A stretch of 64,000 bases of DNA, taken from Tubulanus polymorphus (taxonomy: Eukaryota > Nemertea > Palaeonemertea > Tubulaniformes > Tubulanidae). Shown here one piece after another: positions 1 through 11,496 of this stretch. Every line of letters starts with the position of its first letter. The stretch's first letter is position 1. The position numbers were made by a program, and so were the translations under genes. The DNA is taken from positions 8,666,704-8,730,703 of the forward strand of contig NC_134036.1 of the NCBI RefSeq assembly GCF_964204645.1, written 5' to 3'. The notes beneath the pieces were generated by a model. That model was not told the DNA's origin. It ran no database searches and saw only the letters and a program-made list of their open reading frames with translations.

Positions 1-838
1 TAGCTTTGCTAAATACGTCGATAAAATGCCTTGAAAAGCATCTCGGATTTTTGCTTCGTTAAACGACATGTAGTTAGTTCATAAAGCTCTTGTTTAACAC
101 TGTGTTGATTACAAATGTCTATATGATTTACGTAAATATCAAAACGGACATGAAATACAGTATGAACAAATGGGAGATCGATTACGAATTATTATACAAC
201 TATAAGCATATTAAGTTTTTATTAAGTGGCTAGATTTATTCATCAATAATTCATTCAAATTATTCTTATACAATCCTCCCCGCCACTACATTATATTCTA
301 TATGAGTATTTACATTTTTTTCATATCTCGGATACACGCAATACACCTTGTGAAATCTGGACTTTCCCCTCTAGAAGATGTGCCTATCTGCTAGCTTCTT
401 TGTGCCATTGTATTGATTAAATTATTCATAAAGAATATCCTTCCTACGAGTTCCCGAACAAAGTTGATGACCATTAGAACCTGTTCTTGAAAAAAAAAAA
501 ATAAACAATTCGTCAAGAGTATATCCGAGGTGATGCCCTGTACACATGTGATGTCAGGACGATCAGAAATTAAAAAAGCATAGTGACTCTTGAAGGTCTA
601 TCAGTATAGCTGACATTTTAATTCCTTCGTTTAACATGTATAAACAACGTCAGAAAATATCTCGGATATGTTCATAGATCGAGATATGATAAATGAGATA
701 TAATAACAATGTGGCTGCTGAATATTTCATCGAATATCTACGGTTAACAAGCATTTGTTTTTTTTTTCATCAAATATAAAGAGTTATTCTAGGTGCGTGT
801 CAAACATGAATTTTAACTTATTACTAACATTATTTTCA
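1..838. other. intergenic, no gene recognised
   Basis: AT-rich host DNA with scattered stops in all frames. I see no recognisable protein motif, RNA gene or transposon end here. Confidence 0.5.
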
Positions 839-1103
839 AGTAACCACTAGTCATGGGGTGCATTCCAAAATTTTAGATTTTCCATTATTTGACATCGATA
901 CGCGGTAAAGGATCGAATGACGCGGGTCCAATGTATTAATTCAGTCTATCTATTTGAAATATTGGCTTTCAATGGTGTTTCATTTTTAAACCGGTTTTTT
1001 AGAAATCAAATCACCTGTCAGTCACTCCTACCACGAGCCGAACTGAGCGAAAAATCTGTTTACAATGACCAACGGGCGTGTCGTGTATAAAACCAGTTAG
1101 CGA
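839..1103 (+). repeat. dispersed repeat, copy 1 of a direct pair
   Basis: This stretch begins AAGTAACCACTAGTCA and ends near CCAGTTAGCGAGA. It reappears at 1680-1971 in the same orientation with small indels, about 840 bp apart. Shared blocks include GATACGCGGTAAAG, GAATGACGCGGGTCCAATG and TTTTTAAACCGGTTT. The end contains a TATAAAAC-like string after GGGCGTGTCGTG. No coding frame and no inverted ends are visible, so it may be a retrotransposed, promoter-bearing fragment or a simple segmental duplication. Confidence 0.75.
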
Positions 1104-1679
1104 GAATAATCCATTTTACAGTTGCTTGCCACCATTTTGTTAGGGTACCTTTGTCCCGTATTGTTGGGTCATTTTTTTCTCTTTTTTAAAAACTATCCGT
1201 GATGTGTGTTGTATCATATTTCATCTGTCCATGGATGGATTTTGACAGTTTCAGCAACAATCAAACCGCGTGAATCTCTAGTTTTCAGTTATCTAAAAAT
1301 CATTTCTCAAATTTGCAACAATGCGACATGAGAGCGATATAAGAATAGGTGGTCAGTTTTTGCCGCAAACATAGAAATCCAGGGTACTGAACTTTGAAGT
1401 TCGTTATTTTCAGAAATGATTTTCTAAAAAAATCCAAACATTTCAAGCACTGTGCGCATAAACAACCCCTTTCAGGTGAATTTTGACATTTTAAGATATC
1501 TTGCCTAGTTTTTTTCCTATCGCTCTTTAACTGCAGCGCGTGTATTGTCATTCCGAGATTCGGCGGTGTTTTCTTTGCGTGTATTTGCGTGTATATGGGT
1601 GTTATTTCTTCATTTTCACTACACTTGTCTCTACGGAAAATGGTTTTAATTGTTGGTACGAGTGTCAGGTTTAAATATT
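1104..1679. other. spacer between the direct repeat pair
   Basis: Nothing recognisable. The only open frame (1300-1551, minus) has no family motif and no coding support. Confidence 0.4.
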
Positions 1680-1971
1680 AAGTAACCACTAGTCACAGGG
1701 GTACATTCCAAAAAGTATTTAGATTTTCCATTATTTGACAGCGATACGCGGTAAAGCATCGAATGACGCGGGTCCAATGTATTAATTCAGTCTATCTATT
1801 TGAAATATTGGCTTTCAATGTGTTTCATTTTTAAACCGGTTTCTTAGAAATGCAATCACCCATCAGTCACGAGTGTGTAAGGCTCCCCTCTACTACGAGC
1901 CGAACTGTGCGAAAAACCTGTTTACAATGAACAATATAATACGGGCGTGTCGTGTAAACCAGTTAGCGAGA
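1680..1971 (+). repeat. dispersed repeat, copy 2 of a direct pair
   Basis: Second copy of the 839-1103 repeat, same strand. It carries an extra GTGTGTAAGGCTCCC stretch before CTACGAGCCGAACTG and an AATATAATA insertion near the end, which account for its greater length. No gene is apparent. Confidence 0.75.
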
Positions 1972-3149
1972 GTGGATTGATGAATTCGATTCTCAGACGC
2001 GTGTTTGTCACATCTGTTCCGCCTAGAATGTGTTTATATATTTAGATACTTTTTCACATCCACATTTCGATTCGGTTCATTCAGCTCCGTAATCGGTCTC
2101 GCAGTATACAGCAAGGGTCAAGGTTTCTTTAACTTATATCAAACATGTATCGTTCAATGCCCGCTTTCTAATTCATAAGTATTCGTGCCCTTCTTTTCAA
2201 CTAAACTGTCTCTGTATAAATTATGTAATCGCAAGAATGCGTGTATTATGTATGAACTTGTTTTCGTGCTCCGTGCAAATGTAACTTTTTTTGTGCTAAA
2301 CCGTAACTAATTGTAATTGTAATTCAGCTCTGAACCCAGTTCCACAATCTGTGAGTGTTCAATTTGACTCACGACCATCGTATTATAAACTGCCTGACAC
2401 CTTTTTTGATAGGTTTTTTGTTCGATAATAATATTCGATGAATCGAATTTACACAATTTTCACAATATATGAAATAAATACACGTTTTCTACAGTCGAAA
2501 ATGTTCAGTTTTGATGCTCTAGAATCATTGATGGAATTAATGTCAAACGGTGGCTCACACGTGCACGCACATCTTTATCTAACTGTATCATCAGTTAAAC
2601 TGAACGAATAGCGGTTTAAATGCGATGTGTAATCTTCCTGTTCTGATTTCGCGTAGATAAATATCTTCAAATGTCGGCGGTTTTTTAAGCGGGCGGTTTA
2701 AAAGCGCATTTGATGCGAATGGGGCGTGGTCTAGTTGAGTGACACGCGCACCCTAACGCAGACTGCCACGTAACACATTTCGATCACTTAAGTTTATTTA
2801 CATCGATTTTGTTCTTAGACTCTAGCAGTTCATTTTAAACGTTTTAATGCGGACGATGCCCACAGTGTAAAGCATTTCGAACAGTGTAAGTGCATCGGAT
2901 TTGATAGAATAATTCTCGTCGAGGGGCGTGTCATTGACAATAAGTAGCCTGCAGTCAATGGCGTGATGGTCGTTATTGTGAGTTGGTTGTAGTTTGAGTG
3001 TTTGAAAAGTACGTGAACCTGCAAGGAGGGAGGGAGAAATCGCAGTTCAAATTCTCCCGATTAGAATTCGAAATCTATGCCTAAAACATTCAAAATTAAA
3101 TTAACAACTATTGGAACTTCAATTGTCAAATTCATAACCTACGCGTAAT
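1972..3149. other. intergenic, no gene recognised
   Basis: No gene recognised. A LINE-derived sequence probably begins near 3060, but its reading frame only becomes legible from about 3150. Confidence 0.4.
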
Positions 3150-3314
3150 AGATTTAAATTAAGATTGCCTTATTTTAGAACTGTAACTAGAAAATCTTCT
3201 GTCAAAATATCCGGTCCCCTATTATGGAATACTCAATCAGAATCAATTCGATCATTACAAAGCGAACCTGCCTTTAAGCGTACCTACATTAAATCTTTAT
3301 TCAACACTTTGTAA
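3150..3314 (+). pseudogene. LINE reverse-transcriptase C-terminus (remnant)
   Basis: One frame reads about 54 residues to a TAA at 3312-3314. It contains RLPYFRTVTRKSS, then GPLLWN, then a basic FKRTYIKSLF tail. The pattern (R/K-rich stretch, G-P-x-x-W-N, FK...LK..L near the end) is the usual C-terminus of CR1/Jockey-like non-LTR retrotransposon ORF2 proteins. Nothing upstream is readable, so this is a 5'-truncated copy, as is common for LINEs. The call rests on motif shape, not an alignment. Confidence 0.6.
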
Positions 3315-3485
3315 ATTTCCATTCTATACAAAACCAGATGCTTCTGTGTGATACGGCTTAGATAGACGGTTTCAGTCTCTCCGTGTAGCCCCATTATCCT
3401 GTTACATTTTTCTTCGTTTAATCATACTTATTATATCGTCTTATAATGTAACGTTTTAATGAAAATGAATTTCAATTTCAATGGC
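3315..3485 (+). mobile_element. probable LINE 3' UTR and tail
   Basis: The segment follows directly on the reverse-transcriptase stop codon and ends in a short TTTCAATTTCAA tail, as expected for a non-LTR element 3' end. No other copy occurs in the window, so the boundary is inferred. Confidence 0.4.
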
Positions 3486-4613
3486 GCAGTTTAGTATGTA
3501 ACGCAGGCTTTACTGGTTATTTTCACGATGAAAATCGCGCGCTCGTACCCTGCGCTTTCGGGAAATAAAATCTGGGCCAGTGTCTTAACCCTGCAGAGAC
3601 AATAATCTACCGATCCTTTTCCGGTAAGGCAAGTTTATATTTTCTATTGATTGTAAATATTGTATATTTTTACCGTGATACAGAAGAAAATCCTATTTGA
3701 TAATAATCATCAGTTCACAAACTTTACCTTGTCAGCTGTTATACCAATGGCTAGCTGGATTGGTAGATATATTTCGCACGAAACTCGCCGAAGGAACGCT
3801 CGACAGCGGGATTCTACCGACGAATCTGATTAAATTTCACCCATCGATTTTTATATTGCAGCCATTGTTCGCATCAGATTGACCACCCGAGTCTATATTG
3901 TTTCATTTGACTGTTACGGTATGAAACTAGCTGATGAAAACATCCAGAACGTTTCAAGAACATCCGTTAAGAATCGACGTGAAGAAAATAAGGAAATAGA
4001 TCTTTCGATCGTTTTTTTTTGTGAGGATTGAAGAATATAAACGCGCTAAAAGCAATAAGGTCCTTAAGGTTAGTACTGAAATTTTAACCTACGAGGATGA
4101 GTTTTGCTACGTTACGTCAATTTGCGCTTTATTATGTTGAAAATTGAATTAACAGTCACAGGGTTGACGCTCTTGATCGGTGTCGAAACAATTGATGACA
4201 CATACATTCGATAAGTTAGTATGACGCCACGTTTCAAATCTATGGGCATCGCGTCGATGTGAACGAGAGATTGGAACACGTGTCGAACTTATCGATATAC
4301 ACAAACTGAATAATTCATTCATATCTAACGAGGCGTTAACTAAATGAAATCTAACGAGGCGTTAACTACTTAACGATTCAATAGTTATCAATAAATGTCG
4401 CTACAAAGCATTGCATTAATCGATCTTTCGTAGCTTGAAACTTTAATTCAACAGAATTAAAGTTTTTCGATACGTTCGGGAAAAAATTACCGGAACCAGA
4501 ACTGGAATTTTGCATACAGTTGCCGGATCCTTCCCTCTTCAAGGATATTCGTGGTGGAATTAGAGAGCTTATTGGTGGTGGAATTAGCTTGTCCGCCGTG
4601 TACCGCCGACAAT
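3486..4613. other. intergenic, small tandem duplication
   Basis: No gene recognised. At about 4327-4368 the segment ATCTAACGAGGCGTTAACTA is present twice in tandem. The sequence from about 4490 to 4610 has an open frame in another register from the downstream SWIM gene and could be 5' UTR or an upstream exon. Confidence 0.4.
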
Positions 4614-4957
4614 ATGACGGAATATTTGAGCTGTTCCGCTAAGAAAATTGAAGAGAAGATTGAAGATTTGTTTAAAGAAAGGTGATTGTAGGCCTAAGGC
4701 TGTCTCTATTTTCATAATGTTTACTGTATTGCACTTTCCTAGTGACAATTGTATATTTCTAGATACGTCCGATATATAAGGTCGACCGTCAAGAATGATC
4801 TGACATTTATAAAAGGGAATGTTAGGGCAGAAATGCGAAAAGCAAGATCTTACGGTGTTGAAATAAGTCTGAACCGTGATGGGGTGGTTGTCAAGTGTCA
4901 CTGTGACTGCGCAGTGGGCCAGGGACCAACGGCACACTGCAAACACGTCATTTGTAT
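4614..4957 (+). pseudogene. SWIM zinc-finger protein gene, 3' truncated
   Basis: Two exons can be joined. Exon 1 runs from ATG 4614 to 4681 with a GTGATT donor. Exon 2 starts at 4763 after TATATTTCTAG, and the frame continues across the intron. Exon 2 encodes YVRYIRS, a basic helix, then C-x-C...C-K-H-V within VVVKCHCDCAVGQG and THCKHV-like text (A-H-C-K-H-V). That is the CxC...CxH signature of SWIM zinc-binding domains, found in many invertebrate proteins and in MULE-like transposases. Coding similarity stops at 4957, where an LTR copy begins. The fragment therefore looks like a host or transposon gene interrupted by that insertion. Confidence 0.65.
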
Positions 4958-6165
4958 TGATACGCCGGTCACAATCCTCTCCTTAGTCGTTAATTAATAA
5001 AAGCAATAATCGGTCCCTGGCGAGAGAACGTGTCCGCGCACAAACCCAAGTAAAACTAGAATACCGGAAATTTTGAATGGATATAACAATACAAGATGAA
5101 TTTATTTACCTTAATATTCAAACACAGTTCTCCAGTTCAACACAATCCAAATCCTAGCTCTAAATTCCTATTACACTCTCCTGTTGGTAACCCGTCCTGA
5201 ATCAAGTCCCAGACCAGCTTTTAACAAGTATCTACGAGTGTCTTTTGAGTGTCTCCCGAGTGACTCCTGAGTGTCTACCGAGTGTCTGCTCTCTCAACAT
5301 GCGGGTCCCTTTTCTAGAAAGAATCGGCATTCTTAAAATACCGACTCTCCCACTCGACTTTTGGCAAGGAGCAGCAACCTAACTGTCATGACTGTTTTGG
5401 TCATATAGAATTTAGCCTTAATGATTCGCTGATCTAAAATTATTTGAGAAACTGATTTGCTAAACTAACGTTTTCCTTCCAACCCTCCTGTCATGACGCG
5501 GAATGATTTACTCACTCCTTGCTTATCATCGTTGAGAGAACAGCTATTCTCTGCGAGTTACCAACAGACGTATACAACAAGAGAAACTTTAGAGAGCTAT
5601 TATTATCATTTAACACAAATTAATTTCCTTAAAACTTTAGCGATTATAGAGACTTTGTTCTCGATTAACATCTAGGATATTCAAATTGATTACATTTTCG
5701 AAACTATAGTATTTGTCTCAGATTACGGTACCACTGATTATTTCTTTTTTAATTATTATAAATACTTTTGATTCGGAACTTCATTATGATCCATTATCTT
5801 TCTTAAAATCATTCTATAACTGTTATACTAAATAAATTTGATTACAATACGGCATAAAGCAAAACAACAATATCTCCCCATACTTCCGTTTTTCTTTTCA
5901 TAGAAAGTAGTCGGGAGTATCATGAAGTAACAGCGTGATTCTTTCACCAGCCGCATAACTAATGCAACCCATTGTTCCGACCAAATACGGTTCCGTCTAT
6001 TCTTTAGTTTATAAAAAGATTTCTGAATGTTTGCCAGATAACGCAGCAGAAGAACCGAGAAAGAATTATTTTTACACCAGGCTGATTTATGGTCAGCGCT
6101 GATAGATCAAAGCATCAAACAACAACCTGCTTACTACATCTTACTACGTTTGTTGTCTGAAACCA
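4958..6165 (-). mobile_element. solo or partial LTR, copy A
   Basis: Matches 55914-56896 in inverted orientation through most of its length, including both ends. Read on the minus strand it runs from a TGG...ACAACAAACG start, through a TATA region degraded to TCTAGAAAAGGG, an AATAAA signal, and a GTGACCGG...TCA end. Ending in CA with an internal TATA and poly(A) signal suggests an LTR of a Gypsy- or Bel-like retrotransposon. A local expansion of GAGTGTCT units occurs at about 5236-5292. I find no matching 5-bp target duplication and no gag/pol next to it. Confidence 0.5.
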
Positions 6166-6619
6166 TTTTGAACAACGTGTCGAATGACCGAGCAGAGAGA
6201 CATTAATCTCAAGAGGCGACATAAGAAGTCCGGCCATAAACGACGGAAATAAGTTCGAAAGAATAGCGCTCAATAATTTTGAATGTTCGATGGGGATAAA
6301 AACTGCTGTTTGTGGGCTCTTCATTTCGAGTCAAAAGCCCATGTTAGCAGCCAGCCCAGATACGGTAGTTGACGATAAAACTCTCGTTAAATCAAATGTT
6401 CTTTTTCTGCACGTAACTGTGAAATAAATCCAATTACTGTGCCATATCTTGTTATGAATGATAATAATGAACTTGACCTGAAGAAAACAAACACATCAGT
6501 AATATTACCGAATCCAGGGTCAATTGTACTGTTCGAGACGAAAGTATTGTAAGTTATATTATATATAACTTACTAGTTATATATAATATATAGTTATTGT
6601 ATATATATTTGTCGACATG
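6166..6619. other. spacer beside LTR copy A
   Basis: The minus-strand frame 6115-6324 overlaps the LTR edge and shows no family motif. At 6548-6595 there is an AT-only run (TAAGTTATATTATATATAAC...) with local dyad symmetry. No other feature is seen. Confidence 0.4.
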
Positions 6620-8140
6620 AAAGTTTTTGATATTCGCTATGATGCCGAATTCGTTGATCCAATGGTGCAGAAACTAGTACGATATTATTGCATCGGCTAG
6701 TTCTGAGTCAGTGTTGTTCAACGGAGTTGTCAATATTTTGAAAGTTTTTGCAAGTCCGATAGTTCTTTCCACCTGAACTCGTTTGCTTGCTATTTTTCTA
6801 TCACTTACGACTGATTGAGCAGACATCCTGTTTTTCTTTTTGAAAAATTCAGGGATATTGACAGTAACTTGGGCAGGTATGAATTGAATCCCTTGTCACA
6901 CATTATTGAGTCTCCAGGATCACACATTCTTGTAAGATTACTCCTTTTGCATATCTGGCGGTCACTAGCTGATCCGCCCTGTTAATCTGAAATATAACTA
7001 ACTAGACCTCCTGGCGTGATTCCGATCAATACGTTAACAGTATTCCGATTTTTGTACGTGGAGTAGGTAGCCTGTTGCTCAACAGGCTGCTTGGGTTTTT
7101 TAGAGGAATTTCTGTCCCATCAATTATCACTCTTGTTGTTGGAAATTTAATCTTGAAATCGCTTGGTGAACAGAATCGGACTAAGTCCGTACTCGGCCAA
7201 AAGTCTATCTCTTCGAATTCGCACATTAGAAAATTAATCCATGTGATATTTGTAACTACCTTTCCACCTTTTCATTTATATAGAAAAATCCAGCTATTTC
7301 ATAATTTGAATACGCTCGACGCAGTTTAATGGGGGTCAAATAAAACTCATCTTCAGCAGTTAAGGAAGGGGCTATGCCATAATAATAATTCAGTATTCAG
7401 TTCATTCACTGTTTCTCCAAGCAATGAAAAATAAGGATGAAAGTATCATAATCTTCTAAACCGGTGTTGAAGTGGAAACATTTTTTTTTTTCATCATAAA
7501 CATTGTCCTTTGAAGAAAATCCACGTCTCGCCGTTGTCTGTGAGCATCCATTTCGAGTTACACAATTATCAGTTACATGCTGGCTCTTATCCGCTTGTAA
7601 AAACGTTTTTTTTTAGGTTGCATCTGAGGCGACATCCACATTTGCACCGACATTGCCCCGAATTAGGGGAGGAAACAATTCAATTCGCTGGCGCTTTTTG
7701 GCTCGTTCAATTCGATCATTTTCACAGGGCTTCTGCTTGCTTTTCTGCTTGCTTGTCCAGTTGAATATGTGGGGGATGGTACCATTCTTCAACCTTTTGG
7801 TCTGTATACTGTCAAAGAAATAACATGCAGACATTAGGCTACAATTGGAATTTTACCGTTTTGGTATTTTATTTTCATAAAACTAATCCACACACTGTGA
7901 GATAAGATATCGTGGCTTCAGTAGAAATAAAATAATAGTTATAGAGCTTACTTTCCACTGTTGCTGTGATATAATCATCGCAACTAAAATGAGCCTTACA
8001 CGCGGTAGTCCACGGCTTCGGCGACCAACTGTGCTCACCACGCTTTACTGCCTGTATCCAACATTTTAAAATTCGGCCTCACTTGGAAAGCGATGGCCTC
8101 TTTCGCCAGTACAATGAGAGACGCAACAATGACCTGGCAT
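6620..8140 (-). pseudogene. THAP-DDE transposase gene, decayed
   Basis: Read on the minus strand, 8140 opens with MPGHCCVSHCTG, continues with GHRFPS, a one-base shift near 8063-8073, then WIQAVKR, WSPKPWTTAC and HFSCDDYI. This is the C2-CH THAP DNA-binding domain. A GTAAGC donor follows at 7951. The next exon starts after TTGACAG at 7808 and finishes the THAP with RLKNGTIPHIFNW. Further on come an HTH-like region, INFLMCEFEEIDFWPS, FPTTRVIIDGTEI (first catalytic D), TVNVLIGITPGG, GGSASDRQI, and a DSIMCDKGF second D block. This is the DDE_Tnp_4 order typical of animal THAP/HARBI-type transposases. Several frameshifts and stops show it is dead. Confidence 0.75.
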
Positions 8141-8747
8141 ATTTAGAAACCCTTGAATAAACACGCCGAATAAACGAGTTTACAACACAAATTAATTAAC
8201 AACACAAAAATAATGCGTGAATAGATCACTTCCTGGTTTGAGCGAGTCGTACTCGACTTGCGCGCCATCATGCATTCATGTGGTGTGCAGGTTCCTCATT
8301 AGTATCAATAAGTTTATGTCTGTTCGCCATGAGGAAATAGTTTTAGAAACACTTAAACGTCTATATCGTAGTATAAATTTTCCGAAATATAAAAGCTGTA
8401 TTTGCAATGAACGACATATGGAACTTTTCGGTCGGAAGCGAATGAATACATTGTTCGGAGGATCCGATGAAAACGCGTCGAGATCGCATTTCATCATCTT
8501 TCATCGTTGCCTTTCCTTAACACAATCACAGAAACTCTATTGCGAGGATATCACGCCATGAGCACTTAGGAATTGCACTATGTAGTGTCAATTACTCCTC
8601 AGAAAATTCAAGGGAAAATCCAAGTTCATCACGATACCGAATAGCTCATTTGCGGTTTTTTTGATGCACTACAAGTTAGTGTTATTTTGTAGTAAATAGT
8701 CAAGGCTTCCATATGATATAAGATTTAATGAGGTGGGCCATCAAAAT
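8141..8747. other. intergenic, no gene recognised
   Basis: Upstream flank of the THAP-DDE pseudogene. Its promoter or terminal repeat may lie here, but I could not identify a terminal inverted repeat. The 8217-8561 plus frame has no recognisable motif. Confidence 0.35.
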
Positions 8748-8999
8748 CGATTTTAAATACTGTCCAGTGATAGGACCCGATTTTAAATACTGTCCCGCGA
8801 GAAGACCCGATTTTGAATACTGTGAATGGACCCGACTCAACTTACTGTCCCGTGAGGGAAGCCCAGTTCAAGATGCTGTCCCGTGAGAGGACCCAGTTCA
8901 AGACACTGTCCCGTGGGATGATCCGATTTTAAATAATGTCCCGTGAGAGGACCCCATTCAACACGCTGCCCCGTGAGGGGACCCGATTTAATTCACCGA
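8748..8999 (+). repeat. 30-bp minisatellite
   Basis: About eight or nine degenerate units of roughly 30 bp, with consensus near CCCGATTTTAAATACTGTCC followed by CGTGAGAGGA. Units differ by several substitutions each, so the array is old. There is no coding frame through it. Confidence 0.8.
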
Positions 9000-9271
9000 C
9001 CCAATACTGTGGAGAAAATTGACTATAGATGCGAAACGTGTTTTCAGGTAAGCGATGAACTAGAAAAATTTTTTTGATCAAATAAGCTATGCCTATATAT
9101 CCCCAGCCGGCCTGCCGACACAACAACCAGCATCGACGTTGTTCTTGCTGATGTGGAAATTCGGCACCAGCGTTTGGACGGTCGTCCCGGGCCTAGTTCT
9201 CTGGCACCCGCATGGCTCGGTTCGAATCGCTCACGTGTTATATCAACGTTTTCGATGTTCATTCCTGCCGA
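9000..9271 (+). repeat. possible tRNA-derived SINE fragment
   Basis: CGGTTCGAATCGC near 9219-9231 matches the Pol III B-box consensus (GGTTCGANNCC) on the plus strand. No matching A box or cloverleaf can be drawn, so this is at best a degenerate SINE head. Confidence 0.25.
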
Positions 9272-9380
9272 CATACACCAAATGGGCAAACAACGAACCA
9301 AACAGGGATAATGAAAACTGCGTCGTGATTACACGCTGGGGCGGAAAATGGAACGACGTACATCGCGGAAGTCGGCTAAT
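9272..9380 (+). pseudogene. C-type lectin domain exon fragment
   Basis: The frame encodes KWANNEPNRDNENCVVI then GGKWND. The EPN tripeptide is the mannose-type calcium/sugar-binding motif of C-type lectin domains, and the downstream WND is the second calcium-binding motif. Only the C-terminal third of a domain is present. After WND the frame lacks the expected closing cysteines and ends at a stop by 9393. No convincing splice acceptor precedes it. It is best read as a decayed or exon-captured CTLD fragment. A divergent real exon is possible. Confidence 0.55.
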
Positions 9381-9429
9381 ACCTGCTATTTAGTCGAAGG
9401 AGTGTTAATAGCATCGAAATATACATCTT

Positions 9430-9520
9430 CCCGTGGCAGGGATTCGAACCTGATGGCATGGCTACAGTCAGCCACGGCACGGACCCCTGCCAGACTAGAC
9501 CGATTGCGCAGGTACATGCG
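9430..9520 (-). repeat. possible tRNA-derived SINE, minus strand
   Basis: The reverse complement reads AGGTTCGAATCCCTGCCACG, a strong B-box/T-arm string. A weak acceptor-like pairing (GTCCGTG with CACGGGA) can be drawn, but no standard D and anticodon arms. This fits a tRNA-derived SINE better than a functional tRNA gene. Confidence 0.35.
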
Positions 9521-10439
9521 AAGGCTTTGCCGCACGAAAACATGCGGTCCCAATCAGATTGCTCGTTGTATAATCGCCGAGGTAGATTTCACGCAAGAAC
9601 TGGAAAAAACTGGGCTTATATGAAACGGGATTTCCGATTGGCCAATAATGACATCATTCTAAGCTGCGTGTGTATGCGGACTCTCGATCTGGTATCCCGC
9701 TGGGAGGATGCGTAATATACATTTAACCGATACAGAGCTTCAATCAATACCTGACCGAATGTATCGACTATCCTTATGGAATCCTGAATATCATAATTAA
9801 TCAATAAACCGGAAATAAATGTAAGATTGCTCAACTATCTACACATATATACACGCAGGTTGTTATTCTTGGTACTGTCTTCACAGGCTCAGAAGCTGTT
9901 ATCATTTTTGGTACGTATTTATTTCCAGTTTACTTGTATTTATTCCATCGAATATCGATCCATGCAATCGTTTTCAACTTCAGGTTTTGTTTTTTTTTTT
10001 GTTTTGCTTTTTATTTTCACGCGAACGCTTTTATCTACGTTTAACAACAAAGCAACTCCGCGGAATCCACAGAAAGCAGACGGTAAAACGAGCAACAAGA
10101 AAATTAATTTTAGAAAATTATTTGACGCCTGGGAAAAAAATGTAGAATTTCTGGGCTAAGCTAATGTGGAATTGCAAATTTGAAATCGAAGTTTTAAGAA
10201 ATTTGGGGAATGATGAGATTTGGCGATTGGGTAGATGATACAGGTCTTCGACTCTAGTAGTGGTTTAAATTTTTTATTGAAAATTCTCAATAATTGATCG
10301 CGAACTTGCGACCGACTTCATTTACTTATGCCTCTAAGCTGGTCTGCAACTTTATTGCCTCCATGGATGAAGTAAGAGCTCTTCTGATGTCTGCTTCATC
10401 ATGACTTCGAGCATATCGTGTGGCCTAGCCAGCCGGCCT
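9521..10439. other. intergenic, no gene recognised
   Basis: Several short overlapping frames on both strands (9458-9715, 9827-10159) lack motifs. Nothing else is supported. Confidence 0.35.
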
Positions 10440-10675
10440 GGTCCCCGGGCCCGGGCCACGGGTTTGGCTGTCACTCGATATCCTAGAGTCTTGACTCTGG
10501 GTGGGTTGAAGTACACATTGTCATTTAAAATAACATGCTTATGTTGTTCTGTATGAATTACCCGTGTGTCATGTATGTTGTATTAATTTATTTTAAAATT
10601 TGTATTTATTGAATTTGGGAATTTTATCCCGGAATTTCAATGTAATAAGGATCAATAAAGAATTGAATCGAATTG
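10440..10675 (+). mobile_element. possible LINE/SINE 3' tail
   Basis: The segment ends ATAAAGAATTGAATCGAATTG, a short AT-rich tail like that of the LINE remnant ending near 3485. Upstream is a GC-rich stretch (GGCCTGGTCCCCGGGCCCGG). No reverse-transcriptase motif is readable. Confidence 0.3.
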
Positions 10676-11496
10676 TCACCTAATACACATGCCATCAGAG
10701 GACACGGAGCCGTATATGACAGCTATGCTATTATAAATTGCTAATCTCACGAAACTTGCATACTCCTAATATCAAACATATTTTCACAAACGATTGAATA
10801 TTGAAATTATATGTTTACACATTTTCGTATTGACCGCTTGTAGCCGCTGATGAAATTCACGCCGGCCCTACACACATCGTAGTTAGCTTCGTCATTCCAC
10901 CGGCATGCCCAGTTCAGGGTCTGACTTTTATATCAGACTTCCGCATCGTGTATACATCCGCCATTTAACCGAATAATCCGATTTACTTATCACTTCTATT
11001 TATGCCTGCCGCTTCTGATATAATCATACATCCTTTTGTTATTACAATACGTCTTCTAATGATATTAAATGCAATATAACATTTCGACGTTCAAATATAG
11101 GTCATTATATAATCACATGAAGCCATTCTACATCTATGTCAATAATATTTTGCCAGATAGCTTGTTTGTGTACACATAAACCTGTAACGTTTTGCACATC
11201 GATTTACGGCTGTCGTTTGTAAAATGACGCTGAATGGTTAGCATTGTTTAGGTTTCATAATGGTAACGTTTTATAAGGCGTCAAAAAATATGCACGCGGT
11301 TCGTCGTTCGTCGCGCGGCCGGCGGAGTCAGTTGTAGCCGGGTTATCGGGGTTCAAGAATGCACTCGTATTCAACACAGATGAAAACAATTCGTTGAGGA
11401 GCCGTGTTTACCGGGTATAGGTTAACTATTTATTTGAGGCACGAGCTTTCGCTTGTATCTTAGAGGCTTCATCAGGGGACGAATGACTCATACTAA
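10676..11496. other. intergenic, no gene recognised
   Basis: No gene seen. At 11425-11480 a string with TTATTTGAGGCACGAGCTT recurs in diverged form near 30895-30920 (TTATTTGACGAACGAGCTT), marking an unnamed dispersed repeat tail. Confidence 0.35.

Noticed and set aside
6548-6610. AT-only dyad as an origin or promoter
   Set aside because: Imperfect symmetry in low-complexity AT sequence; no supporting context.
9430-9520. tRNA gene on the minus strand
   Set aside because: Only the T-arm/B-box is good; D and anticodon arms do not form, so it is listed as a possible SINE.
11430-11483. Hammerhead-ribozyme-like core on the minus strand (CTGATGA ... GCGAAAGC)
   Set aside because: Stem II can form only about two base pairs and no convincing stem I/III or cleavage site can be drawn by eye; a covariance-model search would decide.
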